Counted from the stretch's first letter, positions 50,980 to 60,684 are shown. The stretch: DNA of 64,000 nt from an uncultured Verrucomicrobiota bacterium (GCA_903845125.1 CAIMWS010000539.1:62001-126000); one strand, 5' to 3'. Program-made: numbers and translations. The notes: generated from the sequence alone by a model not told the origin.

Positions 50980-52463
50980 GGTTGGCCGGGGGCCGCCTGG
51001 AAACAGTGGATGGTTCCGCGGTCCGTGCTCACGAACAGGCGGCCCTGGGCCACTGCCAGCCCGTTCGCCCGGCCGGTCACCGGGGCGGACCAGCACTCCC
51101 GGCCCGTGGCGGCGTCGAAGGCGGCCACGCGGTCGTCACCGCCCGCGAACAGCTTGGTTCCCGCCAGGATCAGGTCGTGGGGGTAATCGGCCTTGGTCTT
51201 CCACAGGTAACAGGCGGCGAGCTGGCCGGCCAGTGGGGCCAGCTCCGCGTCGATCGTTTTGACCTCCGCTTTCAGCGGGTCACCCGCCGGGCCGTGCTGC
51301 TGCTGGCCCAGCTTCTTGAGCTGTTCGCGCAGGCTTTTCACCCGCGCCTGCAGCTGCGCCTGGCGCCGGGCCAGTTCGACATATCTGCCCCGGGCGAATC
51401 CGGCCAGTTCCGAGCCCAGGTTCAGGTAGGCGATTTCATCGGTCACCACGATCCGTGTGGCTTTGGGGAAAGTCACCAAATAATCCCGGCTCTGGGCATC
51501 GAAGCCGCGGAGTTCCCCCTCCGTGGCGTGGTTCTGGCCCAGGCCATGCACGAATTCGCCCGTCCGCGACACCACCGCGAAAATGCCACCTTGGCCGGAG
51601 CCGCCAAAGGTGCCCAGGGACCGGCCGGTGGCGCGGTCGAACATTTCCGGCGCCTGGCGGCCTTGGGGCAAAATGAGGCGGTTATCGGTGGCCAGCATCG
51701 CCCCTTGGAGGGTGAGTTGGTCCAGCTTGGCGATGTAGCGGCCGGGGCCATCCTCCGCGCCCGTCCGGGCATCCACCGCACACAGGTAGCTGGGCTCCCA
51801 GGGCAGCAGCGAGGCGCCGAAATAGGCGATGCCGTCCTGGACCACCACCCCCGTCCGGCACGGCCAGTGGGAAACGAGTTTTCCATTATACAGGAGAAGG
51901 GTTTCCTGGCCCGAGGGCTTCCGCTTCCAGACCAGGTTACCCTGGGCGGCGTCGAGGCAATAGGCATACCCGTCGTCCGCGCCAAAGTAGAGATGGCCCT
52001 GATCCCAGGCGGGCGGCAGCCGCACGGGTCCGTCCGCCAAGAAGGCCCATTTTTCGGCGCCGGTCTTCGTGTCGAGGCAATGCACGGCGTCGTCCACTGA
52101 AGAGCCGAAATAGACCGAGTCCCCCACCACGCTCACGAAGAAGGCCGGATCGAAATTGCGCATGGGCTCCAGGCGGCGGATTTTGGCGTAGGCGTCCCAT
52201 TTTGCCGGGCCGGTCCACGCCATTTGGGGTGGGGCCGGGGAGGTGAAGGTCCAGGCCGCCGCCAGGGGCACCGGGATGGCCTCCGGGGTGGTGCCGCTCC
52301 GCCGGCTGTCGAAGCGGTAGGTGGGCCAATCCGCGGCGGTGGAGCGGCCGGCGGCCGCGCCGATCAGCAAGAGGCCCGCCAGGGCCAGGATCGGAAACTG
52401 CCGGCCGGCGCCGGGGCGGCCTGGCTGGTGCGTCGGAGGATTATGGTTTGAGGAAGCATTCAT
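50976..52463 (-). CDS. exported PQQ-binding-like beta-propeller protein
   Basis: 495 aa with an N-terminal hydrophobic signal (FPILALAGLLLIGAAAGRS). Repeats of the PQQ/BamB type are plain: VYFGSSVDDAVHCLDTKTGAEKW-like units, LYFGADDGYAYCLDAAQGN, LFAGGDDRVAAFDAATGREC, and LFVSTDRGTIHCF. A coiled-coil insert (QAQLQARVKSLREQLKKLGQ) interrupts the propeller around residue 370. It may be a binding or scaffold protein rather than a dehydrogenase; no PQQ ligand set can be assigned. It starts 16 bp after the upstream gene and overlaps the next gene. Confidence 0.85.
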   Translation of the reverse strand: MNASSNHNPPTHQPGRPGAGRQFPILALAGLLLIGAAAGRSTAADWPTYRFDSRRSGTTPEAIPVPLAAAWTFTSPAPPQMAWTGPAKWDAYAKIRRLEPMRNFDPAFFVSVVGDSVYFGSSVDDAVHCLDTKTGAEKWAFLADGPVRLPPAWDQGHLYFGADDGYAYCLDAAQGNLVWKRKPSGQETLLLYNGKLVSHWPCRTGVVVQDGIAYFGASLLPWEPSYLCAVDARTGAEDGPGRYIAKLDQLTLQGAMLATDNRLILPQGRQAPEMFDRATGRSLGTFGGSGQGGIFAVVSRTGEFVHGLGQNHATEGELRGFDAQSRDYLVTFPKATRIVVTDEIAYLNLGSELAGFARGRYVELARRQAQLQARVKSLREQLKKLGQQQHGPAGDPLKAEVKTIDAELAPLAGQLAACYLWKTKADYPHDLILAGTKLFAGGDDRVAAFDAATGRECWSAPVTGRANGLAVAQGRLFVSTDRGTIHCFQAAPGQP

Positions 52464-52479
52464 CGTTCAAGCTCCGGGA

Positions 52480-54819
52480 TCATTGGGGATTCGCCGCAGC
52501 GATCGGCGCGAAGCCGACCGACGTTTCCAGCCAGTTGCCACAACTGCAGCCGCCGCCCCCTTCGGGCGACAGGATCATGCCGTTGGCCGGCACCGTGCTG
52601 AGCCAGCAGCTCGGCCGCAAATTGAACCAGCTCGTCGCTTTACCATGCTCGATATCCCACATGGAGATGCGCCGGGATTCGCCCCGGTAAACCAGCGCGT
52701 TCAGGGTCGCAGCATACGTGGCGCAACCCTCGTGGCGGGCGATATTGCCGGCCACCAGCCGGCCGGTCGCCGCCTCGTAGCTGCAAGGCTCCAGGAACAG
52801 GGTGTCGCGGACCAGCACCGGGTGCTGCACATGGCCCCCGTGGTTGTCGCTGGGCCAGTTGTGGGAGGCCTGCCAAAGGCTTCCGCCGTCCGCCGCCCGG
52901 AAGGCGTAGAGATGGTATTTGCCGGCGGCGGACGAGGTGATGTAAATCCGGTCTTCCGCGGCCACCAGGTAAAACACCACGATCCCATCCACGGTGTCGA
53001 GGGGCTGGTCCCAGAGGGTTTTCCCGGTTTGCGCGTCGAGCGCCACCAGGTGCTGGTCTGCCCACAGCTTCGCCGAGCCGATGCGGCCCGTGGGCAGGGC
53101 CTTGACCTCAGGGTTCCGGCACTCGACGAAGACCAGCCGGCCTCCGGCCGCCGCAATGGTGGAGTTGATCACCATTCCTTCCTGGCGCCGCCACCGCGGC
53201 TCCCCGCTGCCGGCCGCCACGGCGAACAGGTCATCGCTGCACACCTTTTCAGTGCCGTAGCCCGCCTTGGCGTCATACCAGCTTTCCCCGCCCCAGAACT
53301 CGGTGAAAGAGGACCCGCGTTTGACGCTGCTGCCGAAGAGCAGGCCGTCCGCGCGGACCACGCAGCCCCATTCATGGGAGGCTCCCCACGCGGCCTCGGC
53401 CAGCGGCAGGGTGCGTTCCAGCTCGCCCGTGCCGGCGGCGATCACCCAGCAGCGGTTCTGGACGGCCACGAACAGGTGGTCCGGATCGGCGCACCAATTG
53501 GCCGCGTCCCGGGGCATGTTCACCCGGCGCAGCGCCGGGATTTCCAGCGACCACAGCACCGCACCATTATAGGAGTCGAGGGCGATGATCCGGTTCATGC
53601 CCTGGTGGAACAAGCGCCCGTGGACCGCCAGCGGGGCGGGCATGCGCGGATTGCGGTCGATCCCGAAATCCGCTCCCGGCCGGCCCAGCCACTGCACGCT
53701 CAGGCCGCCGGTGGCGGCCACCCCCTGCAAACCTTCCCGGCTGTTCGCGGTGTTGCCGGCCTCACCGTATTGGTGGGTCCAGGAGCCGGTGTCCGCCGGC
53801 AGATCCGGCTGGAGGCGCAACCACGTTTCCCCCCCGGCCTCCGCCAATGCCCAGCGGAGCTTTCGCCCGCCGAGCCATTGGGTGACGAGGTTGGTGATGG
53901 CCGCGGGATCCGCGCCGGGCAGCGGCCCCAGGCAGGCCAGGCCCGTGGCGGGCTGGAGCAGGGAGGCCACGGCGGCGGCGGTGGCGGGCAGTTTGCCGCC
54001 CGCGGGAGAAAGGTCGGCCACCACCAGGTTGGCAAAGGCGCGTGGCAGCGGCAGCGCACCCAGCGATTCCGCATGGTGCAGGGTGATCCGCGAGCCATAA
54101 ACTCCCGCCCGGCCCAGCAGCGCCCGGGTGCGGGCGATCCGGGCACGGTCGTGATCCACCCCGAAAATGATCAGCTCGCTCCGCCGGGCCAGCTCGTAGG
54201 CCAGCTGCCCGTCCCCGGCCTCCAGCACCAGGCAATACCCGCGGGTGATGCCGGTGGTGGCCAGGATCCGCTCCGCAGCGCGGATGCAATCCCGGCTCCG
54301 GGGGCTGTCCCCAAAGGGAGAGGCGGTTCCGCTGAGGCGTGCCACGGTGTAGTTCAGGGAGTTGTCCAGTTCATAAGGGCCGCCCTCCGGATTCCCCGGC
54401 CCGGGCTGCGCGGCCCGCACCCGGTATTGGTAGCGGGCTTTCGGCTCCCCCAGCTTTACCTGGAACCGGTGGATCGAGGCGGCGCCGGCATCACGCACCT
54501 GGGTCAGGTTCTTTTCGCCGATGCCGTACTCCAGGACGCACTCGCAGGGCGCCTCGGTTTCCCAGGCGATCTCCGCCGCGTCGGGCGCCGTGAACCGCGC
54601 ATGCGGCGGCACCCGGAAGGCGAGGGGGCGGGTTTTTTCATTGGCGGGAGCGGATTCGGGAGCCGCCCAACCGAAGGCCCGCGGGCTGGGTTGCAGGGCC
54701 AGCACCGCCAGGATGGCGAACCCCAACCGCGGGAGCCAGGTTCGGGGGCCGCCTGGACTGCGGCGCGCAAATTTGCCCGGGCCGGCGGATGAAGTGGGTG
54801 GCAGCCAAAGTGTTTCCAT
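52480..54819 (-). CDS. fused methyltransferase-like and PQQ-like propeller protein
   Basis: About 779 aa from the ATG at 54819; the frame is open 58 codons further. After a basic N-terminus and hydrophobic segment (LGFAILAVLAL) comes a fibronectin/purple-acid-phosphatase-type strand domain (AEIAWETEAPCECVLEYG, KARYQYRVRA). Next is a Rossmann methyltransferase-like domain with motif VLEAGDGQLAYELARR and FGVDHDRARI. The C-terminal half is a PQQ-like propeller (IIALDSYNGAVLWSLEIPAL, LVALDAQTGKTLWDQ). A SAM-type domain in a seemingly exported protein is odd, as SAM is not expected outside the cytoplasm; it may be a non-catalytic remnant, or the N-terminal segment a membrane anchor. First gene of a three-gene minus-strand operon. 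Confidence 0.8.
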   Translation of the reverse strand: METLWLPPTSSAGPGKFARRSPGGPRTWLPRLGFAILAVLALQPSPRAFGWAAPESAPANEKTRPLAFRVPPHARFTAPDAAEIAWETEAPCECVLEYGIGEKNLTQVRDAGAASIHRFQVKLGEPKARYQYRVRAAQPGPGNPEGGPYELDNSLNYTVARLSGTASPFGDSPRSRDCIRAAERILATTGITRGYCLVLEAGDGQLAYELARRSELIIFGVDHDRARIARTRALLGRAGVYGSRITLHHAESLGALPLPRAFANLVVADLSPAGGKLPATAAAVASLLQPATGLACLGPLPGADPAAITNLVTQWLGGRKLRWALAEAGGETWLRLQPDLPADTGSWTHQYGEAGNTANSREGLQGVAATGGLSVQWLGRPGADFGIDRNPRMPAPLAVHGRLFHQGMNRIIALDSYNGAVLWSLEIPALRRVNMPRDAANWCADPDHLFVAVQNRCWVIAAGTGELERTLPLAEAAWGASHEWGCVVRADGLLFGSSVKRGSSFTEFWGGESWYDAKAGYGTEKVCSDDLFAVAAGSGEPRWRRQEGMVINSTIAAAGGRLVFVECRNPEVKALPTGRIGSAKLWADQHLVALDAQTGKTLWDQPLDTVDGIVVFYLVAAEDRIYITSSAAGKYHLYAFRAADGGSLWQASHNWPSDNHGGHVQHPVLVRDTLFLEPCSYEAATGRLVAGNIARHEGCATYAATLNALVYRGESRRISMWDIEHGKATSWFNLRPSCWLSTVPANGMILSPEGGGGCSCGNWLETSVGFAPIAAANPQ

Positions 54820-54893
54820 ACTCAGGGAGGTTAAAAAGCTCCCCTGGAAACCACAAGCCCAAACGCAGCCCAAATGCGGCCCCAATGCGGTTC

Positions 54894-57800
54894 CTACCAG
54901 CTCAGCCGCACCTGGATCGATTCGCCGCTCTGGATGGTTTCCGGCCGGAAGAGGACCACCGTGAGCCGCCGGCCGTCCTGGTGGAATGCGCACTCTGCCG
55001 GCCGGCCGGCCAGGTCCAGGCCGGCGGATTTAATTTGGACCCCGGCGGGCGCTTCCAGCACGACCGTCCTGGCTCGCAGCGATCCCCACTGCACCGCGAT
55101 TTCCGCTGCCAGGCAAGCAGCTTTGATTTGCTGCCGATAGGATCCCCAACCTTCCGCGCTGGAGAAAAAGCCGCGGAAATCCTCCGGTTTCAGCCGCGGC
55201 GCAAAACCGATCCGCCCCGCCGGGCCATCATACTGGCAGCCGCCCAAGGCCAGCAGACAGTTCCAGGAATGCATGGCCCGGGAGTAATGGTCCCAGCCCT
55301 CGATCTCATTCCACGGATTCCGTTTCACGCCGTCGTAGCGGTCGTGGATGGCGCGGATGACGATGAGCGCTTCGGTGAGCAGGCCGGCGTGGATCAGGTC
55401 GGCCGCCGCCTCGTATTCCAGGCCGGTCCAGACATCCTCCTTGTCGTGGATGTTTTCGAAGGGCTGGCGCTCCAGGTGTGGGCGCGGCCAGCTGCCGTTG
55501 ACCAGCGCGGCTTCGCCCGGGGCGGCCAGGGTGCGGTTCCGGGGCGGGTAGAGCGAGTAAACGGTGCGGATATCCGGCGTGTAATTGTAGAGGAACACGC
55601 TTTGCATGGCGGTGCGGCAACGCCCCGGGGGCAGGAGGTCGCCGAGCCCGAGCTGGTGCGCCCAGTTCTGGCCGAAGAGCTGGTTGGCGTCGCAGCCAGT
55701 GGACAGGTAGTAATGCGTTTCACCCTTGGCGAAGGCCGCCAGGTATTGCCGGGCCAGGGCACGCTCCTGCTGGTCGCCAATGAGCCCGTTGTCGGAATCG
55801 AAGCGCCCCAGCCCTTCCGGGTAAAGGTGCACGTAGTATTCCCCGTTCCACATGCGTTCGTTCATGAAGCGCCGGCCGCTCTCGAAGATCTGCCGGTAGC
55901 GTTCCGCCAGGGCTGGCTCGCCTTCCAGCCGGGCCATTTCCTCGGCGGCCCGCAGCGCCGCCAGGTAGAGCGTATTGTTATAGGGATTGGGGCCGAACCA
56001 CATCGGATCCCAAAAGGTCTGCAGGTCTTCCAGCACCCCATTGGGCTCCAGACCCCGCTCGGCGCCGTCGCGGAAGATCTGCCAGCCGATGATCTTCCGC
56101 ACCTGGGGCCAGGTCCGGTCCAGGAACGAGCGATCCGGCGACATCAAATGTTCCCGGTAAAACTTCAGCACGTAGCCGCTTTGGGCGTCGGAGGCGTAGG
56201 CGTGGCCGGCGCGGGGATCCGGACCGTCATGCCCGCGGAAGTTCACCCGCCCGGTGTCCGGATCGAAGGCGGGCCCCAGATCCTGGAGCAGGCGCACGGA
56301 GCGCTCCAGCTCGGGGAAAAGCCGGGAAGCGGCGGTGGCGAAGTTCTGAACATGGCCGCAGGTGCCGAAGCAGAAGGACACGCCCTCGAAGGCATACATC
56401 CGCCCGTTTTCCCAGATCGCCACGTTGTCCGCCGCCAGCGTGGAGGCCGGCATCCCGAGCCGCTGGGCCAGCCAATACGGCAGCGTGGTGTCGAAATAGG
56501 CGTCCCGGAACTGGTGTGTCTGGCGGTTCAGCCGCTCGAAATTGGCCGCCACCCAGGCTGCCGCTGCGCAGGCATCCTTCTGCCAGTTGTTGTAGATATG
56601 GCCCACCCGCCCGGGACAGCCCGGCGAGCGGTTGAACGCGTTGGGGAAATGCCAGCTGACCACGAAGGTGAAGGTTCCGGACTGGCCCGGCGCCAGCGTC
56701 AGCGGCGCCGAAATCACGGTGCCGCAGGGGCGTGATTCAAACGGATGATCGCGGGTCTCCACCGGCGGTATGTCCCCGTGGGCCCAGGCCTTCAGGAAAT
56801 CCTCCGCCGAAGTCCACGCGGCCGAACCGGTGGCCCGTCCATCCAGCAGGCTGATGGCCAGATCCCCAAAATGGGGATGGGCACGGTCCAGCGGCGCGCG
56901 CGGCGGCGCTTCATCCGCCAGGCGGAGGTCGTCCACCAGGATGAAGCCCCAGCCGCCTTTTTGGTGATCCACCATTTCCAGCACCGCCTCCCGGCCTTCC
57001 CATTCGCCCAGGTCCCAGCTTTTTTCCTGCAAGGTGTTGGCGTTGGCGCCCGTTTCGCTGCGCACCACCCGGCCGTCGATCAGCAGGTTCAGGCACGTCC
57101 GTCCGGGATGGGCGCCGCCGCCGATCCGGAAGATCATATAACGCCGTTCGATCCGGAAGGGATCCGACACCAGCCGGCCCTCCAGGTTCTCCCGTGATTC
57201 CGCGTGGAAGGAGGTGGCCAGCCGGGTGCCTTGGTGGTTTTGCAGCGGCAGGTTGAAGGGCACGCTCCCGACCCGCAGCGGGCCGGTTCCGAAAGCCTCC
57301 CCTTCCGCGTGCCAGCCCGGTCCCCAGGTCTCGCGCTCGAAGTTGTCGATCAGGATGGGCGCGCGCGGCGGCCGCTCGGATTTGGCGGGCGGGGCCGCGC
57401 ACACCTCCAGCAGCATTGAGGTGAGCCCGGCGCCGCGGACCAGCCGGTTCCGCCGCACCGCCGCATAGGCGGCCGGGTGCTGGAAGCAATCGCAGGTGAA
57501 TCCGCCAAACGAACCGCCCGGGTGGCAGATGGCGCGGGCGCCGGGCAGGGCGTAATTCTCCAGCCACCCCGCCAGCGAAACTTCCACCGGCTGGTTCGAA
57601 TGGTTGGTGACGGCATAGGAAAGGAGGGTGACCGGGTTGGCTGAGTCGCGCAGGTTCAGCGGCACGAAGGGCGAAAACACCTCGCCCCGGATGCCCACTG
57701 GCAAATCCCGTGCCCGGCGCTGGAATTCCAGCGTGGCGATGGGGTATTCGCCGATGAACTGGAGATCGTCGAAATCCGCCTGGCTCAGCCGGAGCACCCG

Positions 57801-58223
57801 GGCCGGCTGGCCCTGGGTTTTCAACGAAATGGCGAAGCCATGTTCCAGCCGTTTTTCCTCGATCCGCGGCTGGAGGTAGCGGGCGCCGTCATACATCCCA
57901 AACTGGACCTCGTTGAAAATGGACCACGTGGCCAGCTGGCCGTCCCCCCGGATGTTCAACTCGCCCGCACCCACGCCTCCGCACGGCATGGCGATATGGG
58001 TGAGCTCCCGGCCGGCATAGGCCTTCCTTTCCCCTTTCTCGTACAGGCCGGCGATCCGCTGGCTGTCGTATTGCTTGTCGGCCGGGACGTAATGGGCTGT
58101 GCGCTGGTTCGTGGCTGGAGCGGCGGGTGCGCCCGGACTGGCGCTCAGGCTGATCAGGATGGCGAGCCTGGCCAAGGGGTTCAGCCAGCCCTGGCTTAAG
58201 GGGCGTTTCATGGGTTGCGGCAT
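54894..58223 (-). CDS. GH116-like beta-glycosidase with inserted beta-sandwich module
   Basis: 1109 aa with a signal peptide (PLARLAILISLSASPGAPAA). N-terminal GH116 domain: HIAMPCGGVGAGELNIRG and ATWSIFNEVQFG. At about residues 290-450 a beta-sandwich module is inserted (IDNFERETWGPGWHAEGEAF, SDPFRIERRYMIFRIGGG, GGWGFILVDDLRLAD), of the kind common in GH32-linked and planctomycete/verrucomicrobial exported proteins. The (alpha/alpha)6 barrel follows (ADNVAIWENGRMYAFEG, GTCGHVQNFATA, WNGEYYVHLY, DVWTGLEYEAAADLI). GH116 contains beta-glucosidases, beta-xylosidases and GBA2-type glucosylceramidases; which sugar is used cannot be read here. It is 74 bp upstream of the fused propeller gene on the same strand. 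Confidence 0.85.
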   Translation of the reverse strand: MPQPMKRPLSQGWLNPLARLAILISLSASPGAPAAPATNQRTAHYVPADKQYDSQRIAGLYEKGERKAYAGRELTHIAMPCGGVGAGELNIRGDGQLATWSIFNEVQFGMYDGARYLQPRIEEKRLEHGFAISLKTQGQPARVLRLSQADFDDLQFIGEYPIATLEFQRRARDLPVGIRGEVFSPFVPLNLRDSANPVTLLSYAVTNHSNQPVEVSLAGWLENYALPGARAICHPGGSFGGFTCDCFQHPAAYAAVRRNRLVRGAGLTSMLLEVCAAPPAKSERPPRAPILIDNFERETWGPGWHAEGEAFGTGPLRVGSVPFNLPLQNHQGTRLATSFHAESRENLEGRLVSDPFRIERRYMIFRIGGGAHPGRTCLNLLIDGRVVRSETGANANTLQEKSWDLGEWEGREAVLEMVDHQKGGWGFILVDDLRLADEAPPRAPLDRAHPHFGDLAISLLDGRATGSAAWTSAEDFLKAWAHGDIPPVETRDHPFESRPCGTVISAPLTLAPGQSGTFTFVVSWHFPNAFNRSPGCPGRVGHIYNNWQKDACAAAAWVAANFERLNRQTHQFRDAYFDTTLPYWLAQRLGMPASTLAADNVAIWENGRMYAFEGVSFCFGTCGHVQNFATAASRLFPELERSVRLLQDLGPAFDPDTGRVNFRGHDGPDPRAGHAYASDAQSGYVLKFYREHLMSPDRSFLDRTWPQVRKIIGWQIFRDGAERGLEPNGVLEDLQTFWDPMWFGPNPYNNTLYLAALRAAEEMARLEGEPALAERYRQIFESGRRFMNERMWNGEYYVHLYPEGLGRFDSDNGLIGDQQERALARQYLAAFAKGETHYYLSTGCDANQLFGQNWAHQLGLGDLLPPGRCRTAMQSVFLYNYTPDIRTVYSLYPPRNRTLAAPGEAALVNGSWPRPHLERQPFENIHDKEDVWTGLEYEAAADLIHAGLLTEALIVIRAIHDRYDGVKRNPWNEIEGWDHYSRAMHSWNCLLALGGCQYDGPAGRIGFAPRLKPEDFRGFFSSAEGWGSYRQQIKAACLAAEIAVQWGSLRARTVVLEAPAGVQIKSAGLDLAGRPAECAFHQDGRRLTVVLFRPETIQSGESIQVRLSW

Positions 58224-58403
58224 AATTCAGTATAAAGCGGATTGGCCGCCATTCTAACCACACACCTTTCAAAACTGAAGCTCTTTCCCGGGCCGGTCCG
58301 CGCCATCGGCCACCAAGGCTTCTCGGAGCCAAATCCAGTGGCATTCCGCAGCGCTTAAGGCGGGGATTATTTGGTTTCAGGCCTTCAATACTTGCACCGG
58401 GAG

Positions 58404-60308
58404 TCAGTGTTCGGGAGCGGTTTTTGGGGCTTCCACACCGGTGGCGGGCAGGGTGATCAGGTCAAAGACGAACGCGGCCGAAGCTGCGCGCGAAGTGGTT
58501 TCCCAGGGGGTCAATGGCAGCCGCGCCGGTGAATGGAGCGCCTGGCGCAGCTGTGCTTCCGTGGCCTCCAACCGATCCACGCACGGGAAGCGGAGGCCGG
58601 CGGGTGGGACCACGTGACCGTGCTGGTCCACCTGGGCCACCAAAACCGGCCGGGATTGGTCCCCGCTGGCCAGGAGCATGTGCGGGCCGGCAAACAGGGT
58701 CACCCCCGCCCGGCGGGAGATCTCCCCGGCGGGCAAAGCCACCGGGCGCAAGCGCCGGTCTTCGACCCGGAGCGAGCTGGAAAAAACCAAAGTGGTCCGC
58801 CCTTCCGTGCCGGGGCGCTGGTGGAAGCGGTAATAGCCGTTTTCGAGGAGGACCGGGGCTTGGTTTCCCTGGTTGTCCACCCGTTCCGCAAGCCCGGCCC
58901 AGGCTGGGCGGCGGAACCAAATTTCGGGAGGGATGGCTGGCCGGTGGCTGTGGAGCGGATCGATCCGGATGCGGCATTGCATCCGGCCCGGGCCGGACTC
59001 GGCGGTGGTGATGGCCACCTGCCACAAGCCGCCGCTGGTGGGCACGGCCGCCACGGCGTCCATGGGGAAGTTCACAAACACCCCGCGGGGGGAGCCAGCC
59101 ACGATATGGCGCTTGAGCGTGTGGAGCCCCAGGAGCCCGTGGAAGGTGCAGCACCAGACCGCCTCGGTGAACCGGGGCCGCAGGAGGAGCGGCCCTTCGG
59201 CATCGCCGGCAAACTCGTGGTGGCCGTAGCCGCCGTTGGCGGTCCGGTTCATGGCGTAATGGTTGCCGAGCAGCCGCTCGGTCATCTCGAGAAAACGTGT
59301 TTCGCCGGTCAACTCCCACAAACGGAGGTTCAGGCGGAGCCAATCGGCTTCGCTGCAGCCTTCGTCGGTGCCATGGCTTACCCGGAACTTTTCGCCCACC
59401 CCGCCCATGGGCCAGACATAGCCCCCGGCCACCGCCTGTTGCCACCGGGCCAGCGGCCGGTCCAGGTATTCCCGCTTGCCCGTGGCTTCGTGGAGGAGCA
59501 GGAGGCCGTAATGCGTGATGAGGTTGCCGTGGCTGTGGTCGATGGGCAGCGTGTCGAACCGCTCGAAAAACCGGGCCATCCGTTCCGCCTGTTGCAGGTA
59601 GCGCTCGTCGCGCGTGGCCTGATACAGGAGCGCCAGGCCCTCGATGCCGGGGAAATAATCGGTGGGATACCCGGCGGCATACGTGCCGGTCATGCGGTAT
59701 TCCGCTTCCCGCGCGGGATCCAGGAAGCGGCCGGCCGTGGCGATGTAGAAATCCCCCAGCCGCCGGGCGGCGGTGAGGCAATCCTCCCGCCCAAAAGAGC
59801 GCCAGGCTTCCAGCAGCCCCACCAAAAGGCGGGAGTTGCCCCAGAAGATCGGCAGCAGGACGGCGTTGGAATTCTCCGGCTCCAGCGGCTGGCTCCAATC
59901 CACCTCCCGGCCGAAGTGGCCATCGGCCTTCTGGTATTTTGAGAAATCCCGGAGCACCTCCGCGAGGGTGGTGGGCGTCATCGTGCCCGGGGGGGAAACC
60001 AGGCTGGCAATCTGAATGAACCGCCCGGAGATGTCGCCACTGTAATTAACGAAGATGCGGTTGGTTTCGAAGGAGAAATCCGAGCGCAGGTAGGCGGGGG
60101 AGTCATAAGGCGGCAACCCCAGGCGCCGGACCCCGCGGTCATAGGCTTCCCCGAGCGGCCCGCGCAATTGCACTTCGCGAGCGGGAGGCAGCCACCAAAC
60201 CACAGCCGGCTGGCTGGCAGCGGCCGCCGCGGAGGCCGCCAGCACCAGGAGGTTGAACACGGCGAGCCAGGACCGTTTCCCGGCGGAGTTCTCAAAGTTT
60301 CGTTTCAT
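58404..60308 (-). CDS. GH127-like (DUF1680) beta-L-arabinofuranosidase-type enzyme
   Basis: 634 aa with a signal peptide (WLAVFNLLVLAASAAAAAS). The alpha-barrel part has YQKADGHFG, FWGNSRLLVGLLEAW, IEGLALLYQATRDERYL and DEGCSEADWLRL. EAVWCCTFHGLLGL matches the C-C zinc-binding/nucleophile region of the GH127/GH146 superfamily, where a Cys acts as nucleophile. The C-terminal beta domain follows (IWFRRPAWA). It probably removes beta-L-arabinofuranose or a related sugar from pectin or glycoprotein side chains. Transcribed in the same direction as the GH116-like gene, 180 bp away. Confidence 0.8.
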   Translation of the reverse strand: MKRNFENSAGKRSWLAVFNLLVLAASAAAAASQPAVVWWLPPAREVQLRGPLGEAYDRGVRRLGLPPYDSPAYLRSDFSFETNRIFVNYSGDISGRFIQIASLVSPPGTMTPTTLAEVLRDFSKYQKADGHFGREVDWSQPLEPENSNAVLLPIFWGNSRLLVGLLEAWRSFGREDCLTAARRLGDFYIATAGRFLDPAREAEYRMTGTYAAGYPTDYFPGIEGLALLYQATRDERYLQQAERMARFFERFDTLPIDHSHGNLITHYGLLLLHEATGKREYLDRPLARWQQAVAGGYVWPMGGVGEKFRVSHGTDEGCSEADWLRLNLRLWELTGETRFLEMTERLLGNHYAMNRTANGGYGHHEFAGDAEGPLLLRPRFTEAVWCCTFHGLLGLHTLKRHIVAGSPRGVFVNFPMDAVAAVPTSGGLWQVAITTAESGPGRMQCRIRIDPLHSHRPAIPPEIWFRRPAWAGLAERVDNQGNQAPVLLENGYYRFHQRPGTEGRTTLVFSSSLRVEDRRLRPVALPAGEISRRAGVTLFAGPHMLLASGDQSRPVLVAQVDQHGHVVPPAGLRFPCVDRLEATEAQLRQALHSPARLPLTPWETTSRAASAAFVFDLITLPATGVEAPKTAPEH

Positions 60309-60465
60309 GGCATTGGATCGGATTGCGAATCACTATTTAGCGCACCGGGCCGGATTAATAAACTGGAATGTGGAGGATCAGAGCGCCGGCATCATTGGCG
60401 GGTTCGATGCTGGCGCCATTTTTATCGATTAACACCCGCGGTGGGAGGGGTGGTAAATTGGAACC

Positions 60466-60684
60466 ATGAAAACGAACACTGATCTGCGTGGAATGCTGAA
60501 AGCCCGAGTGCTGGTGGTTTGCCTGGCGATCGCTGCGATGGCTGGTTTCGTGATCTGGGCGGATGAAACCCTGGCCGCCCAAACCGGGAAAGCCGCCACC
60601 GCCCAAACCGACAGCCCGCAAGCCCCGATGGCCTTGCCGGTGAATGGGACCCTGGGCGATTTCATGGCGATCTTCCATTATTGA
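60466..60684 (+). CDS. small single-pass membrane or secreted protein
   Basis: 72 aa. A hydrophobic segment (VLVVCLAIAAMAGFVIWA) near the N-terminus is preceded by charged residues, then a short Ala/Pro/Gln-rich tail ending FMAIFHY. No family is recognised. A GGGAGGGG stretch lies about 15 bases upstream, which is rather far for a ribosome binding site. It is divergent from the GH127-like gene. It may be a real small protein; evidence is weak. Confidence 0.4.
   Translation: MKTNTDLRGMLKARVLVVCLAIAAMAGFVIWADETLAAQTGKAATAQTDSPQAPMALPVNGTLGDFMAIFHY

Noticed and set aside
52321-54792. 823-codon open frame on the plus strand
   Set aside because: It is antisense to the fused methyltransferase/propeller gene and shows no domain signature.
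54789-56735. 648-codon open frame on the plus strand
   Set aside because: It is antisense to the GH116-like gene, with no domain signature.
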